NCBI GenBank assembly: GCA_030248065.1 | Contig: JASAMV010002789.1 | Location: 1-64,000 of the forward strand | Direction: 5' to 3' | DNA: 64,000 nucleotides | Source: Rhynchonema sp. JSB1_4 | Taxonomy: Eukaryota; Nematoda; Chromadorea; Monhysterida; Xyalidae | Part shown: positions 38,863 through 48,840 of the stretch, piece after piece | How the letters are laid out: the number at the start of each line of letters is the position of its first letter | Numbering within the stretch: the first letter of the stretch is position 1 | The notes under the pieces: generated by a model | What the model saw: only the letters and a program-made list of their open reading frames with translations | Databases searched by the model: none | Told to the model about the DNA's origin: nothing | Made by a program: the position numbers and the translations under genes

Positions 38863-38896
<34 letters not shown>

Positions 38897-40035
38897 GTGA
38901 GTGATCTAGCAGCTAACTAGCCAGCTATGGGTGATAAAGCAAAAAGCACAGCACAAAAAGGTACAAAAACAAGTGCCACCCAAAAATAACGATAATACAT
39001 AATAACCACCCTCGAAAACAAGTACGGCTACTTATCATAAGCACGAAAGGGTTGTTAACTAAGACAAAACAAACCAGACTGTTCGTGAGCTGTAGCAAGC
39101 ATGGGCGGTGCGGTAAGCGGTGAGTCTTTGCCCGTTGCAGCTCTGACAGCGGGGGACAACGTCGTTTTCGCTGCTGCTTTGGCTGAATCCCCCGATTTGA
39201 CGGACGGCGGCGGTGCACTGGTTCGTTTCGGTGTCGTGCCCGTCGCACTGGTGCTCGACGCTCTCGGCTTCTCTTTAGCTGCTGACTTAGCGACGCCCGA
39301 AGCAGCAACAATAGCAGCTGAATTATTAGCAACAGGTGTTGATGTACTACCTGTCCTTTTGGGAGACGTGCGTGGCGAAGATTTGCCAGTCAATTTCGCT
39401 TGTTGTGGTGTGCCGGTCTTGAGTGGAGGTTTACCAGCTGTTTGTCTTGCCGTTGTTGCTGCTTTATCTGTCATTTTGCCACTTGATGTTGTTGTTGTTG
39501 TATTTGGTGGACCGTCGCTTCCGGTCACGTGATTGATGTTGTTTGCAGCTTGTTGTTGTTGTTGCTCTTGAGTGGTGGCCTGGACCGGAGTTTCTGTCGC
39601 CACGGGACCTGAAAAAAGATCAATAGTAAATATTACTTTCAGTTTTCAGCTTATATCAACGTGAAATGCTCTCACATACAAATGGCATAGGAAACGAAGC
39701 TGTTTCTGAGCTGGAACACCAGTGGTACAGCACAGCCCAGCCTATGGTATTTATTCATCGAGTGTTTGTTTGTTTTAGATAAAAAATATACATCCGAACA
39801 GCGTAAAGGCAACAAGCAACTCAAGTCAAACATTTGTTAAGTTGCTGACACTTGACACATGTGTCATCACCAGATTGTTGGTTGGATATGAGCCAAAAAA
39901 CGTCAGCAAACGTCATTTCCGTGCTGTGCCGGTTTCGCTATCAGTGTTTGAAATGAAGAACATTAAATAAAATATACACCGCATTTTACCTGCCGGTTTC
40001 TTATGATTAGCACCACGGTTACGCAGCCAGTCCAT
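20087..40035 (-). CDS. wnk: WNK (with-no-lysine) Ser/Thr kinase
   Basis: One gene of about 42 exons and roughly 1,950 residues, within the usual range for invertebrate WNKs. ATG 40035 opens exon 1 ([13 protein letters not shown]) and TAA is at 20087-20089. WNK identity is certain from the kinase domain: the catalytic lysine sits in the glycine loop ([11 protein letters not shown]) and the usual beta-3 lysine is cysteine (VAWCELQ). WNKs sense intracellular chloride and crowding and phosphorylate SPAK/OSR1-type kinases, which control cation-chloride cotransporters. After the kinase come OSR1-like regulatory (PF2/CCT-like) segments, a long disordered Gln/Ser/Thr-rich tail with an RFxV motif (GRFAVESV) that would bind an OSR1 CCT domain, and a C-terminal coiled coil. 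Nearly all junctions are GT-AG with matching phase. The exons at 29520-29764, near 29060, and the 28221/28012 junction are not resolved. Confidence 0.93.
24306..24378. mobile_element. Partial MITE end in a WNK intron
   Basis: About 70 bp match the left end of the palindromic element upstream of WNK (40585 onward), including ATTATATTTCGACATAGTG and AGCGATGTTTGGAGCGGGCT. The similarity stops after the GGGCT. Confidence 0.6.
28221..30492 (-). other. wnk: WNK regulatory domains and adjoining coiled coil
   Basis: Exons 30367-30492 and 30192-30272 give the first OSR1-like domain ([19 protein letters not shown]). Exon 29927-30097 is a Glu/Lys/Gln coiled coil. It is followed by a 41-nt intron and exon 29764-29885 ([15 protein letters not shown]). 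Exon 29123-29273 ends [17 protein letters not shown]. Exons 28905-28961, 28703-28771, 28503-28595 and 28221-28298 make a second such domain ([27 protein letters not shown]). One or two small exons between 29.0 and 29.6 kb remain uncertain. Confidence 0.78.
30582..35005 (-). other. wnk: WNK kinase domain exons
   Basis: Exons 34821-35005, 34320-34504, 31469-31568, 31294-31414, 31010-31167, 30812-30906 and 30582-30693. Motifs in order: [11 protein letters not shown] (Lys in the loop), VAWCELQ (Cys replaces the beta-3 Lys), [49 protein letters not shown] (the DLG-Leu region that forms the chloride site), [17 protein letters not shown] (activation loop with the autophosphorylated Ser), [14 protein letters not shown]. 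Every catalytic residue expected of an active WNK is present. Confidence 0.95.
31569..34319. other. Largest WNK intron (2.75 kb); nothing else recognised
   Basis: It lies between the exon ending TSGTLK and the exon starting YLRRFKR. I see no gene, hairpin or repeat in it. Confidence 0.5.
35087..40035 (-). other. wnk: WNK N-terminal region exons (about residues 1-590)
   Basis: Exons 39990-40035, 39075-39608, 38073-38495, 37364-37399, 36476-36654, 36294-36360, 35910-36121, 35461-35566 and 35087-35251, all joined in phase. The segment is low complexity: a poly-Gln run and Thr/Ala/Ser/Pro/Lys-rich sequence in exon 2, Ser/Pro-rich in exon 3, an Arg-rich stretch ([19 protein letters not shown]) in exon 5. 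No folded domain is apparent, as in other WNKs. A fragment near 37574-37602 also looks exon-like, but including it breaks the phase. Confidence 0.85.
38660..38900. mobile_element. Degraded hAT-like MITE in a WNK intron
   Basis: Starts CAGGAGTGGCGGGG, followed by G runs, one GGTACCTTGCAACC motif, a TAGGCAAAAATGGGTGTTTT segment and a CGCGCGCCCGCGC core, then C runs. The same parts occur in order in the element at 62062-62497. I could not find a matching 8-bp duplication, so the right end is uncertain. Confidence 0.55.
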
Positions 40036-40584
40036 TGCTTGCGTCCAGAAATATAAATTATAGATTATGCTGGCGAGAATTTTCGCTGGCGTTAGCTGGG
40101 TGTATTACTTGATTTTCGACATGGCACACAATTATGATTTGCGACGTGAATCACACACAATTGGTTATTTTAATTTCTGCTAAAACTTGCTTCTTGTGTT
40201 GTTTGCAATTTGATTTGGCCCGGCAGTCCGTAAAATTGTAGAATATTATAAAATTATATTATATTGATGTTTTGCACAAGATTATCCAATGAAACCGAAG
40301 ATATTGCGTTGGATACCGCTTAAAAATCTATGAAAACGGCGAAGACGTTGTCAAACGGTTCGTCTGGTAATGCTGAACGTCTGAAAAAAAGCTTTTGTTA
40401 AAGTTGATAAAGATAAATAAAGTTAATTTATCGAAAACGCAAATGCATACATAAACAACAAAGAACTGAGTCAGACTGAGTGGAGAGAGACTGAGGAGAG
40501 ACACAAAGCGAGCCAGCCGTCTCGAACACAAAGACATAATCAACTGTGAGATTAGCTGACAGCACGAACGACGAACGGCTTACG

Positions 40585-40878
40585 GCTGTTGATTATATTT
40601 CGACATAGTGTATAAGCCCCATTCAGCGATGTTTGGAGCGGGCTGGGTCGACGCCATTCTGAATGAATGTTTCAAGCATTGCTAATTCAGGCAAAGACCG
40701 ATTGAACATTGCTTGCCGCGTGGCGCAAAAACACGTGGCCTGTCAGCGCACAACACCAACAATGTTCAATGGCTCTGCGAATGAGTTGGCAATGCCTGAA
40801 ACATTCATTCAGAATGGCGTCGACCCAGCCCGCTCCAAACATCGCTGAATTATGTCGAAATATAATGAACAGACTATA
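40585..40878. mobile_element. Near-full-length palindromic MITE ~550 bp upstream of the WNK start
   Basis: Arms at about 40585-40700 and 40765-40878 are inverted copies (ATTATATTTCGACATA at the tips, CCATTCTGAATGAATGTTTC further in). It would fold into one long hairpin. A 70-bp piece of the same family is in a WNK intron at 24306. Confidence 0.75.
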
Positions 40879-40880
40879 AC

Positions 40881-42684
40881 GGACACGCGTGTCTCAACAC
40901 GTGACATGTGACTCACTCAAACGATTGTGTTTATATTGTGCTCCGCCGGCTCGAAATAAACTTTTTTTGCAACCGATTAGCAACGATTGTGTTTATCTAT
41001 GAGCGAGCTGGAACCTGACAAATACAGTACGTGCACGGTGCACATAATCACGGACACGTAAAAACCGCATATACTTTTGAGAAGCACCCAAGGCAAGACC
41101 GGAAATGTTCGAGGTTTGCATGAAAGGACACAGTATCTTGTGCATGTGCACGGTCGGGTGAAAAATTGGAAATTGACAATGTCCTGTCCAATCCAACACA
41201 AAAATGGAGAAGCATAGAAACATATCCGCTGCCTCAACACATTTAATTCAAGACAATGAAACGCAAAGGACTTGTAAGCTGCGTCCACCAAAAGAAAATC
41301 CGCGAAACATCACCGAATGCCCGGCACAAACGTCACGTTCCCGTTTCAGCGAGCAAACAAACTTGCAAATTCATAAAGGGAGCTAACAAAAGAATCAATG
41401 AAGAATCTTTGCGACGAGGTGCTTAAAACAATGGGCATTCCAATTCTACACACACACACTGCATTACATTCAAAAGCAGAAAAAAGACGGAGCGCGCAGG
41501 AACACAAACCAAATTTCGCTCTGGCTTCAGCGGGTTCGGTTTGGTTAACAAAAAAGATACTGAGCAGGCAGCCAACAAGCAAGCAGACAGCCATACGAGC
41601 AGCGAGTAAGCAAGAGCATCAGCCGTGCAATAGTTGTGTTTAGTCGGTGTGTAACGAAGCGAGCTGGTTGGCTACGCACACGTTCAGGTTTTGTGCGCAC
41701 GCGCGCACGTACTGGCTGGCTGGTTGCTCTCACCAGCAACTAGCGAGCGAACTTTAGCAAAGAGAAAGAGACACACGGTGAAACTCCACAGCATACGCAC
41801 TGCTGTGCCGTACGTGTGCGCTGCGTGTGTCTGTGTCACAACAATGTGGGTGCACGGGCAATGCTCGCCCCGTCGTCGTGTCCCGCCCCAACCCGATACC
41901 GACCGGCGGGCGCCGTCACAGAATTATGTGTGTGTTGCACAATGTACATCAAGAGACGGCAGCGACACACGCACACACAATCGAAGGTATGTACCCACAA
42001 AACGGGTGTGTATCCAAGGGGACACCGACTGAGCAATGAGAAATGTCATCTGCCAGCGCCAAGTGATGATGATGCGCACAACAAAGTATGCACATCATCT
42101 GTTACTTTGCACGGAGCCGAGAGTCAACCGAGCCTGGCAAACAATCGCGAACAAAGACACAGTAGTATGACGTTCCACAATCCGAACGAACATCAGCCTA
42201 CTGATGGGGTCGTTTAGAAGGTGGGATATGATGGAATGTCAATGGGACCGACCTAAAAGCCCGGGTGGTTTCTCCTAGCTGGCTGTATAGTTGGTTGCTC
42301 TGAGCAAACCACGTGAACATCAGAAGATCCGGGCACTAAATACGTCAGTCAATGAATGCACTGGGCCGGACGCAAGAACGACGTGTATGCACGTAACTGA
42401 GCCCAGCGAAGCTGACGTAATCTGAACTGACTGACTGAAAGATAGACGGATTAAAAGATAGCTGTTGGTGTCACGGACAAAACACCCGTTTTCGAAAGAC
42501 ATCAGCCACTTGAAGAGATATTTGCTCAGGGCAGTGTAGGTCTACACCTAAGGATTGTAATCAGATAAAGACGGAACTGTAAATGGGTGGAATTTTCGAA
42601 ACGGTGTAAGCGTCAGTTGGTTGTAAAGGTCGGCGTAAACTCGGTCGGTGTAAACATGAAAAATTGCCAGCTGATAACGTGTAA
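40881..42684. other. Intergenic; simple CA-rich runs only
   Basis: I see no gene. There are short CA/GT-rich microsatellite runs (for example near 41450, 41700, 41960) and many GCACGTG-like words. Confidence 0.4.
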
Positions 42685-43121
42685 CAGTGTTGGAGGTACT
42701 CTGGAGGAGGGATACCTACTGTACCGCGCTCGGAGAGGGGGGATACCTACTGTACCAGAGCCGATGGCCTGGGGGGTTATGTACCTAGGGGGGTTTGGGG
42801 GGTTAGGTTTTGGGGTGAAAATTTTTAATGTGTTTATTATGTGCGGAATCGTGTGAAAACGTAGTATCTGCGCGCGTAGCGCGCGAATTTGGGGTAATTT
42901 GAGGTAAAACCCACTGATTTTACACTAATATTGGCCATTTTGGTCAAAAATTGGCACTTTTGAGGCAAAATCGGGGGGATACCTACTGTACCGGGGTGAA
43001 AATCGGGGGGGATACCTACTGTACCATGCCAAACATCGGGGGGATACCTACTGTACCAGGCGAGGGGGATACCTACTGTACTGGGGGGGGCTACCCCCCA
43101 AACCCCCCACCTCCAACACTG
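42685..43121. mobile_element. hAT-like MITE, motif GGGATACCTACTGTACC
   Basis: 437 bp. Ends CAGTGTTGGAGGT and its reverse complement. Flanked by the exact 8-bp duplication ACGTGTAA (42677-42684, 43122-43129). The motif GATACCTACTGTACC occurs twice near the left end and four times near the right end, all in the same orientation. A CGCGCGTAGCGCGCG palindrome lies at about 42871. Confidence 0.88.
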
Positions 43122-43411
43122 ACGTGTAATATCGCATATTTACCGTAGAAACCTAAATAGTAGGGCAGGGCCAGGGGTAGTGTTAGAGGTCGTGGTGTAC
43201 CCGACACCCGACAGCTGACATCTGGAAGTACCCGACATCCAACATCTGAGAAAGCCGACACCCGACAGTTCCAAAAAAGCCTGGCACCCGCCACCTAGTT
43301 TTGGACCAAAAACAAGAAAATTTTTGCTCATTTGAATCATTAGTGCAATTTTTTGGCTCAAGTTACTGAATTCATGTTTTTTCACACGAACACGAATATG
43401 TCACATTCTGC

Positions 43412-44060
43412 CAGTGGTGTCGTTAGGGGGGGTTGGGGGTTACCCCCCTGGTATGGGGTATGGGAAATCGGCGGGGGGTATGGGGCATGGGAGTGAAAAA
43501 TACCGATTTTATACCGTTTTGAGCCAAAAATAGCAACTTACTGTGTCAGCCGCCGGGCGGCGACCTACCTACTGTACCAGGCTGGAGCGTCAACCTACCT
43601 ACCTGTAACTGGGGGGGCTATACTTGTGGGCTGAAAAAAAACGTTTTTTTCCGGAAAAAAAACCGAAAAAAAACGTTTTTTCCGAGGCCTGGAAAAATAC
43701 GTTTTTATTTTTCCGGGAATTTTTCCAAGTGGCAACTTTTGGAAAAAAACGGATCTCAGAGGGCGGCGGCCAGGGGGGCGCCGCGCGACCAAGGTACACT
43801 GGTGCACTAGCCGTCTCATCACACTAATTGCCTCAATTTGTGCCTAAAATAAGCATTTTTAGACCTAAAATGGGCATTTTTAGGCCAAAAATGGGTAATT
43901 TTAAGGTAAATGTTGTCAAAAGTCGCCAAAATACCCATTTTAATGAGAATTCTTTCCAAAAAGGGGCAAAATAGGTCAAACTTGCGACTTCAAAAAATTA
44001 CTTTTTCCTTCAAATTTCCGAACGTCGGGCCGGGCCGGGTCGGCCCGATTCCCACCTCTG
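43412..44060. repeat. Patchwork of degraded element fragments
   Basis: Begins with an orphan hAT-like end (CAGTGGTGTCGTTAGGGG at 43412, partner not found). Then come CTACTGTACCAGGCTGGAGC, C/G-rich and GGAAAAAAAC words, and an A/T-rich core (43820-44010) similar to the core of the element at 62029-62876. It ends with CCCGATTCCCACCTCTG (44060), the right end of the family found whole at 44069-46229. Confidence 0.5.
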
Positions 44061-44080
44061 TTCCAAACCAGAGGTGGGAA

Positions 44081-45217
44081 TATGGGTGGGCACAATACCC
44101 AATACCCAATACCAATACCACCCAATACCAATACCAGTGTTTGGTATTGGTATTGGGTCTAATTCTGGTATTGGGTATTGGGTATTGGTATTGAAGCTGG
44201 CCTGGTATTGCTATTGGGTATTGGTATTGGGTTTGCCCAGGTATTGGGTCAAAACCAATACCCAATACTAATGCAGAAAAACCCAATACCAAACCAATAC
44301 CAAACCCAATACCTGACTCAAAACCCAATACCAAACCAATACCAAACCCAATACCAACCCAATACCAGACCAAAAACCCAATACCAAAGCAATACTAAGA
44401 CCAATACCCAATACCCAATACCAATACCAACCCAATACCCAATACTCAATACCAATACCAACCCAATACCAAACCCAATACCAGGCACTTCAGTAGTATT
44501 GATCTGGTATTGGGTATTAGTATTATGGGTGGGCACAATACCCAATACCCAATACCAATACCACCCAATACCAATACCAATACCAGTGTTTGGTATTGGT
44601 ATTGGGTCTAATTCTGGTATTGGGTATTGGGTATTGGTATTGAAGATGGCCTGGTATTGGTATTGGGTATTGGTATTGGGTTTGTCCAGGTATTGGGTCA
44701 AAACCAATACCCAATACTAATCCAGAAAAACCCAATACCAAACCAATACCAAACCCAATACCTGACTCAAAACCCAATACCAAACCAATACCAAACCCAA
44801 TACCAACCTAATACCAGACCAAAAACCCAATACCAAACCAATACTAAGACCAATACCCAATACCCAATACCAATACCAACCCAATACCCAATACTCAATA
44901 CCAATACCAACCCAATACCAAACCCAATACCAGGCACTCCAGTAGTATTGATCTGGTATTGGGTATTGGTATTGGTATTGGGTCTCACCCGGTATTGGTA
45001 TTGGGTATTGGTATTGGGTCACCAATTTGGTATTGGTATTGGGTATTGGGTATTGGTACAGGGCCGGTATTGGTATTGGGTATTGGTATTGGGTGTCAAA
45101 AGTGGTATTGTGCCCAGGCCTAATTAGTATTGGTATTGGGTCTCACCCGGTATTGGTATTGGGTATTGGTATTGGGTCACCAATTTGGTATTGGTATTGG
45201 GTATTGGGTATTGGTAC
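44081..45217. repeat. CCAATACC / GGTATTGG satellite-like array with higher-order duplication
   Basis: Blocks of CCCAATACC alternate with blocks of GGTATTGGG. A block starting GGGTGGGCACAATACCC at 44084 recurs at 44528, a period of about 444 bp. Another ~166-bp block (about 44955-45120) is repeated from 45126. Confidence 0.8.
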
Positions 45218-45706
45218 CAGTGTAGTACTTGGTCAGGGTGTTGACGATAGATAGATTGGGACCCGAAATGTGTTGACGATAGATAGATGACCAAAGTCCG
45301 AAATCTGGGGGGGGGTCGACCCAAACTTGTTGACGATAGATAGATGGTGGGTGGGGGGGGGGGTCGCCAAAAATCAAGGTATAGTATAGTGCATTAAGTA
45401 GGTAATAATGTGTAAATATTAATGAAAATGTGTATAGATGTACTAAATCCGCGCGTAGCGCGCGATTTTTTGCCTATTTGGGACAAAAAATACCGATTTT
45501 GAGCCATTTTGAGGCAAAAATGCCCATTTTGGGGTCGAAATGTGTTGACGATAGATAGATTGTTCCCAGAATTTGTTGACGATAGATAGATTTGCCCATA
45601 AGTGTTGACGATAGATAGATGAAATCAAAAAGTGTTGACGATAGATAGATGAATTTGGGGGGGGACCCCCCCCCCCCCCCACCCCCCCCCCCCGAGTACT
45701 ACCCTG
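45218..45706. mobile_element. hAT-like MITE, motif TGTTGACGATAGATAGAT, copy 1
   Basis: 489 bp. Ends CAGTGTAGTACTTGG and CCGAGTACTACCCTG, flanked by ATTGGTAC on both sides (45210-45217, 45707-45714). The motif occurs three times on the left and four on the right, all in the same direction. Core palindrome CGCGCGTAGCGCGCG-like at 45451. A duplicate of the host array without the insert, at about 45052-45063, shows the empty site. Confidence 0.93.
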
Positions 45707-46431
45707 ATTGGTACAGGGCCGGTATTGGTATTGGGTATTGGTATTGGGTGTCAAAAGTGGTATTGTGCCCAGGCCTAGGTGGGAATCGGGCCGGGTTACC
45801 TCGGCTCGGCCCGGCCCGACTAGGTAGGTCCGGGGGTCGGCCCGGCCCGGCCCGGCCCGACAGGTCGGGCCGGAAAGTCCGGCCCGGCCCGGCCCGACTT
45901 GAAAAAAAGTCGGCCCGGCCCGGCCCGGCCCGATTTTTTCGGCCCGACTTTTTCTGATGATATTTTGAAGCAATTTTTTGATGCAAAAATTACTGCTTTT
46001 AGGTTTAAAAATACCTGATAATCATGGAAGTCGGTACTAATTTGCAGAATCGCGAGAAATTTTGGCAAATTTAGCCTAAAAAATCACGATTTTTATTGAA
46101 ATTCGATGATGTCGGGCCTTTTCGGGCCGGCCACCCCGGCCCGGCCCGGCCCGACATTCCGAAAAGTCGGCCCGGCCCGGCCCGACCGTTCGGGCCGGAA
46201 ACCTCGGCCCGGCCCGATTCCCACCTCTGTTCCAAACCCCAGTGCCCGGCCCCGGAAAAATATCGGTTCGTCATCTTGGCCTCTGAAAAAACGGTTTTTC
46301 AGAATCTGGAACAACCTGGCTGCTGCAACAACCAAAAGTCACAGTTTCAACAACGACAAGTCAACAAACGGTTTTTATCGCATCGCACACGCGGAGCGGA
46401 GAATTCACACAAAACGGAAACGAATAACGAA

Positions 46432-48205
46432 GGGACGTCCTATTCAGCCCGCACCGCCCACACAGCCCCAGTCCTATTCAGCCCACACAGCCCACATACA
46501 ACCCCACAGCCCCAGTCCTATTCAGCCCGCACCCCACTTCAGCCCCAGTCCTATTCAGCCCGCACCCCTTCAGCCCCAGTCCTATTCAGCCCGCACCGCC
46601 CACACAGCCCCAGTCCTATTCAGCCCGCACCACCCACACAGCCCCAGTCCTATTCAGCCCGCACCGCCCACACAGCCCCAGTCCTATTCAGCCCGCGCCG
46701 CCCACACAGCCCCAGTCCTATTCAGCCCACATACAGCCCGCACCGCCCCAGTCCCATTCAGCCCGCACCCCACTTCAGCCTCAGTCCAATTCAGCCCGCA
46801 CCCCACTTCAGCGCCAGTCCTATTCAGCCCGCAACCCTTTCAGCTCCAGTCCTGTTAAAGGGGAAATTGCACATTCCTTTTCGCCCTTCAAACTTTACAA
46901 GGGCTTAGATAACAGTTTGGACATCACAAAAGTCAAATCACTTGTTGCCAATTCTCAGACGTGCAACCACAAGATGCAAATAAAGAGGAACCGCCGGGAA
47001 GAAAATTCGCCGCGGACCGGCCGAATTTCTACCTGCGCATTCAGGGTTTCAAATGGTCTCGACGCGATCTGCTATTGTTTGCGTCAGAACAAAATGTTCC
47101 ATGGTGCACCAACCAACTTGCCACATCTCGCAAAAGAAATTTCGAAAATTTTCGTCATTCTCTTTCATTGCGTGTGGCATCGCCAGTGCAACCAGCGTGG
47201 CGAGCGGGCTGAAACATTTTGTTCTGACGCAAACATCGCGTCGAGACCATTTGAAACCCTGAATGAGCAGGTAGAAATTCGGCCGGTCCGCGGCAAATTT
47301 TCTTCCCGGCGGTTTCTTTTGAACTGCATCTCATGGATGCATCTTAGCCAATTCATACTAAATAATTTGAGTTTTGTGATGCCCAGACTGCAGTCTAAGC
47401 ACTTGCAAAGTTTGAAGGGCGATTAGGAATGCGCAATTTCCCCTTTAAGGTCTGCGTACACAACTCCTATGCGAAAACAAAGGATCAAGGGCAGCAGATG
47501 TTTCAATCGCTGTGCTCAAGTGGAAGCAAGCTTACTTTTCAGGAAGTTCGTCCGACCGTAACAAAGTGAATCAAGGAAAATGATGTTTCATTAGCGACAA
47601 AATTGAAGTCATGATACCCGTGATTAGTGTCATTGTGGATATCAATATCATGACGTATTTTTTTACCAATCCTCAGTCTTTTAGTTGTCTGTCGTCTTAT
47701 AGAACCCAAGACCTTGCACAGCCTGAATTCTTGGTCATTGTAATGCCGAAACCAACAGTGGATGATCCACGTAAGATAAATCACTACATGAATAGCATTT
47801 GATTCGTTGAAATTAATCACAACCATAATACATAAGAAAATCACTGACAATAAGAGCAGCCTGTTATGATGCTTTTCCAGCCCCTCATATTACTCATCCA
47901 TGTTCCCACCCATTGGCGGGTGCGGGCTGAATAGGACTGGGGCTGAAGTGGGGGTGCGGATACGGTGCGGGCTGAATAGGACTGGGCCGGTGCCGGCTGT
48001 ATGTGGGCTGAATAGGACTGGGGCTGTGTGGGCGGTGCGGGCTGAATAGGACTGGGGCTGAGTGGGCGGTGCGGGCTGAATAGGACTGGGGCTGAAGGGG
48101 TGCGGGCTGAATAGGACTGGGGCTGAAGTGGGGTGCGGGCTGAATAGGACTGGGGCGGTGCGGGCTGTGGGCTGTGTGGGCGGTGCGGGCTGAATAGGAC
48201 GTTCC
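46432..48205. mobile_element. Foldback element with minisatellite arms, 8-bp duplication
   Basis: Tips GGGACGTCCTATTCAG and its near reverse complement, flanked by ATAACGAA (46424-46431, 48206-48213). The arms are inverted arrays of a ~36-bp unit (CAGTCCTATTCAGCCCGCAC) at 46435-46855 and 47915-48200. A separate TTAA-flanked element is nested inside. Confidence 0.85.
46859..47444. mobile_element. TTAA-flanked inverted-repeat element (piggyBac/Kolobok-type MITE)
   Basis: 586 bp, tips AGGGGAAATTGC and its reverse complement, with TTAA on both sides (46855-46858, 47445-47448). Long inverted arms run inward (for example CGGGAAGAAAATTCGCCGCG). TTAA duplication is the mark of piggyBac-like and Kolobok transposons; no transposase is present. 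Confidence 0.82.
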
Positions 48206-48221
48206 ATAACGAAAGAAAACT

Positions 48222-48430
48222 GGGAATCCAACTGGACGCGAAACTGCCGTATCCTAATTGTGTTGAGGTCTCGTTTCAGGCTTTAAATTAGGCGTGGACA
48301 CAAGGCTAGCGGGAGCGGACGCGAGAAATGTGCACAGGTCTTCCTGGCTGGGGCCTAAGCCTAAGCCAAAGCCTGAATCGAAGCCTGAGCCAAAAGTTGA
48401 ACAAAAGAGAAATCCAGAGTTGGTGTCCGT
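48222..48430. repeat. Inverted repeat, left copy, with TTAGGC-like runs
   Basis: Inverse copy of about 59650-59850. Shared words include GTCTCGTTTCAGGCTTT, GTGCACAGGTCTTCCTGGC and GGGGCCTAAGCCTAAGCC. The last is two and a half units of GCCTAA, the complement of the nematode telomere unit TTAGGC. Confidence 0.7.
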
Positions 48431-48474
48431 TTATGTGAAATCTATCTCCCGATCACACGCAGGCAGGGTTGGAT

Positions 48475-48752
48475 TAAAAAAATTTTTTATTATCGAACTT
48501 TTTTTTTTAAAAAAAAAAACTTTTTAAAATTTTTTAAAAACTTTCCGCCCCCCAAAAAAAAAAAAACAAAGGAAAGACCCCGCCGCCAACCCCCAGGACG
48601 AAAGGGGGGACACCCCAGGAAAAAAAGAGAAAAAACCCCAAAAAAAAAAAAAAACAGAAAGGGGAAAAAGGCAGAACGCACAAGTGGCACGGCGACCCAA
48701 AAAAGCGCGGGGGGAAAAAAAAAAAAAAAAAAAAAAAAAGAAAAAAAAGGGG

Positions 48753-48789
<37 letters not shown>

Positions 48790-48840
48790 AAACAAAAAAA
48801 AAAAAAAAAAAAAAAAAAAATTACATTTTTTTTAAAAAAA
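48475..48840. other. Probable low-quality consensus (A-rich homopolymer stretch)
   Basis: Dominated by A runs with short C/G blocks and no structure that matches any other repeat here. It looks like uncorrected sequencing or consensus error rather than biology. The adjoining ORF may be cut artificially by it. Confidence 0.6.

Larger units (their letters stand above)
44069..46229. mobile_element. hAT-like element filled with CCAATACC and CGGCCC arrays
   Basis: Left end CAGAGGTGGGAAT, right end ATTCCCACCTCTG, flanked by the exact 8-bp duplication TTCCAAAC (44061-44068, 46230-46237). The interior is an alternating array of CCCAATACC and GGTATTGGG words (to 45777), then a CGGCCCGGCC array (45783-46220). 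There is no coding capacity. A second hAT-like MITE sits inside it (45218-45706). It may be two related elements fused at about 45776, where AGGTGGGAATCGGGCC recurs. Confidence 0.75.

Noticed and set aside
39101..39532. 143-codon plus-strand frame
   Set aside because: It is the antisense shadow of WNK exon 2, whose sense frame is phase-matched to its neighbours.
43412..43812. A complete hAT-like MITE starting CAGTGGTGTCG
   Set aside because: No matching right end or repeat of the flanking CATTCTGC was found, so only a patchwork of fragments is claimed.
44178..45127. Open frames rich in Gly-Ile-Tyr or Pro-Asn-Thr
   Set aside because: They are translations of the CCAATACC array and exist in several frames on both strands.
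45237..45655. CRISPR-like array of TGTTGACGATAGATAGAT repeats with variable spacers
   Set aside because: Spacers are only about 10-35 nt and irregular, the array is split across both ends of a MITE with an 8-bp duplication, and the context is eukaryotic.
46096..46908. Frames of 250-270 codons rich in Pro-His-Ser
   Set aside because: They follow the minisatellite period of a foldback arm and cross element boundaries.
48294..48430. Interstitial telomere
   Set aside because: Only two to three TTAGGC-like units are present and they lie within a longer dispersed repeat, so no telomere is claimed.
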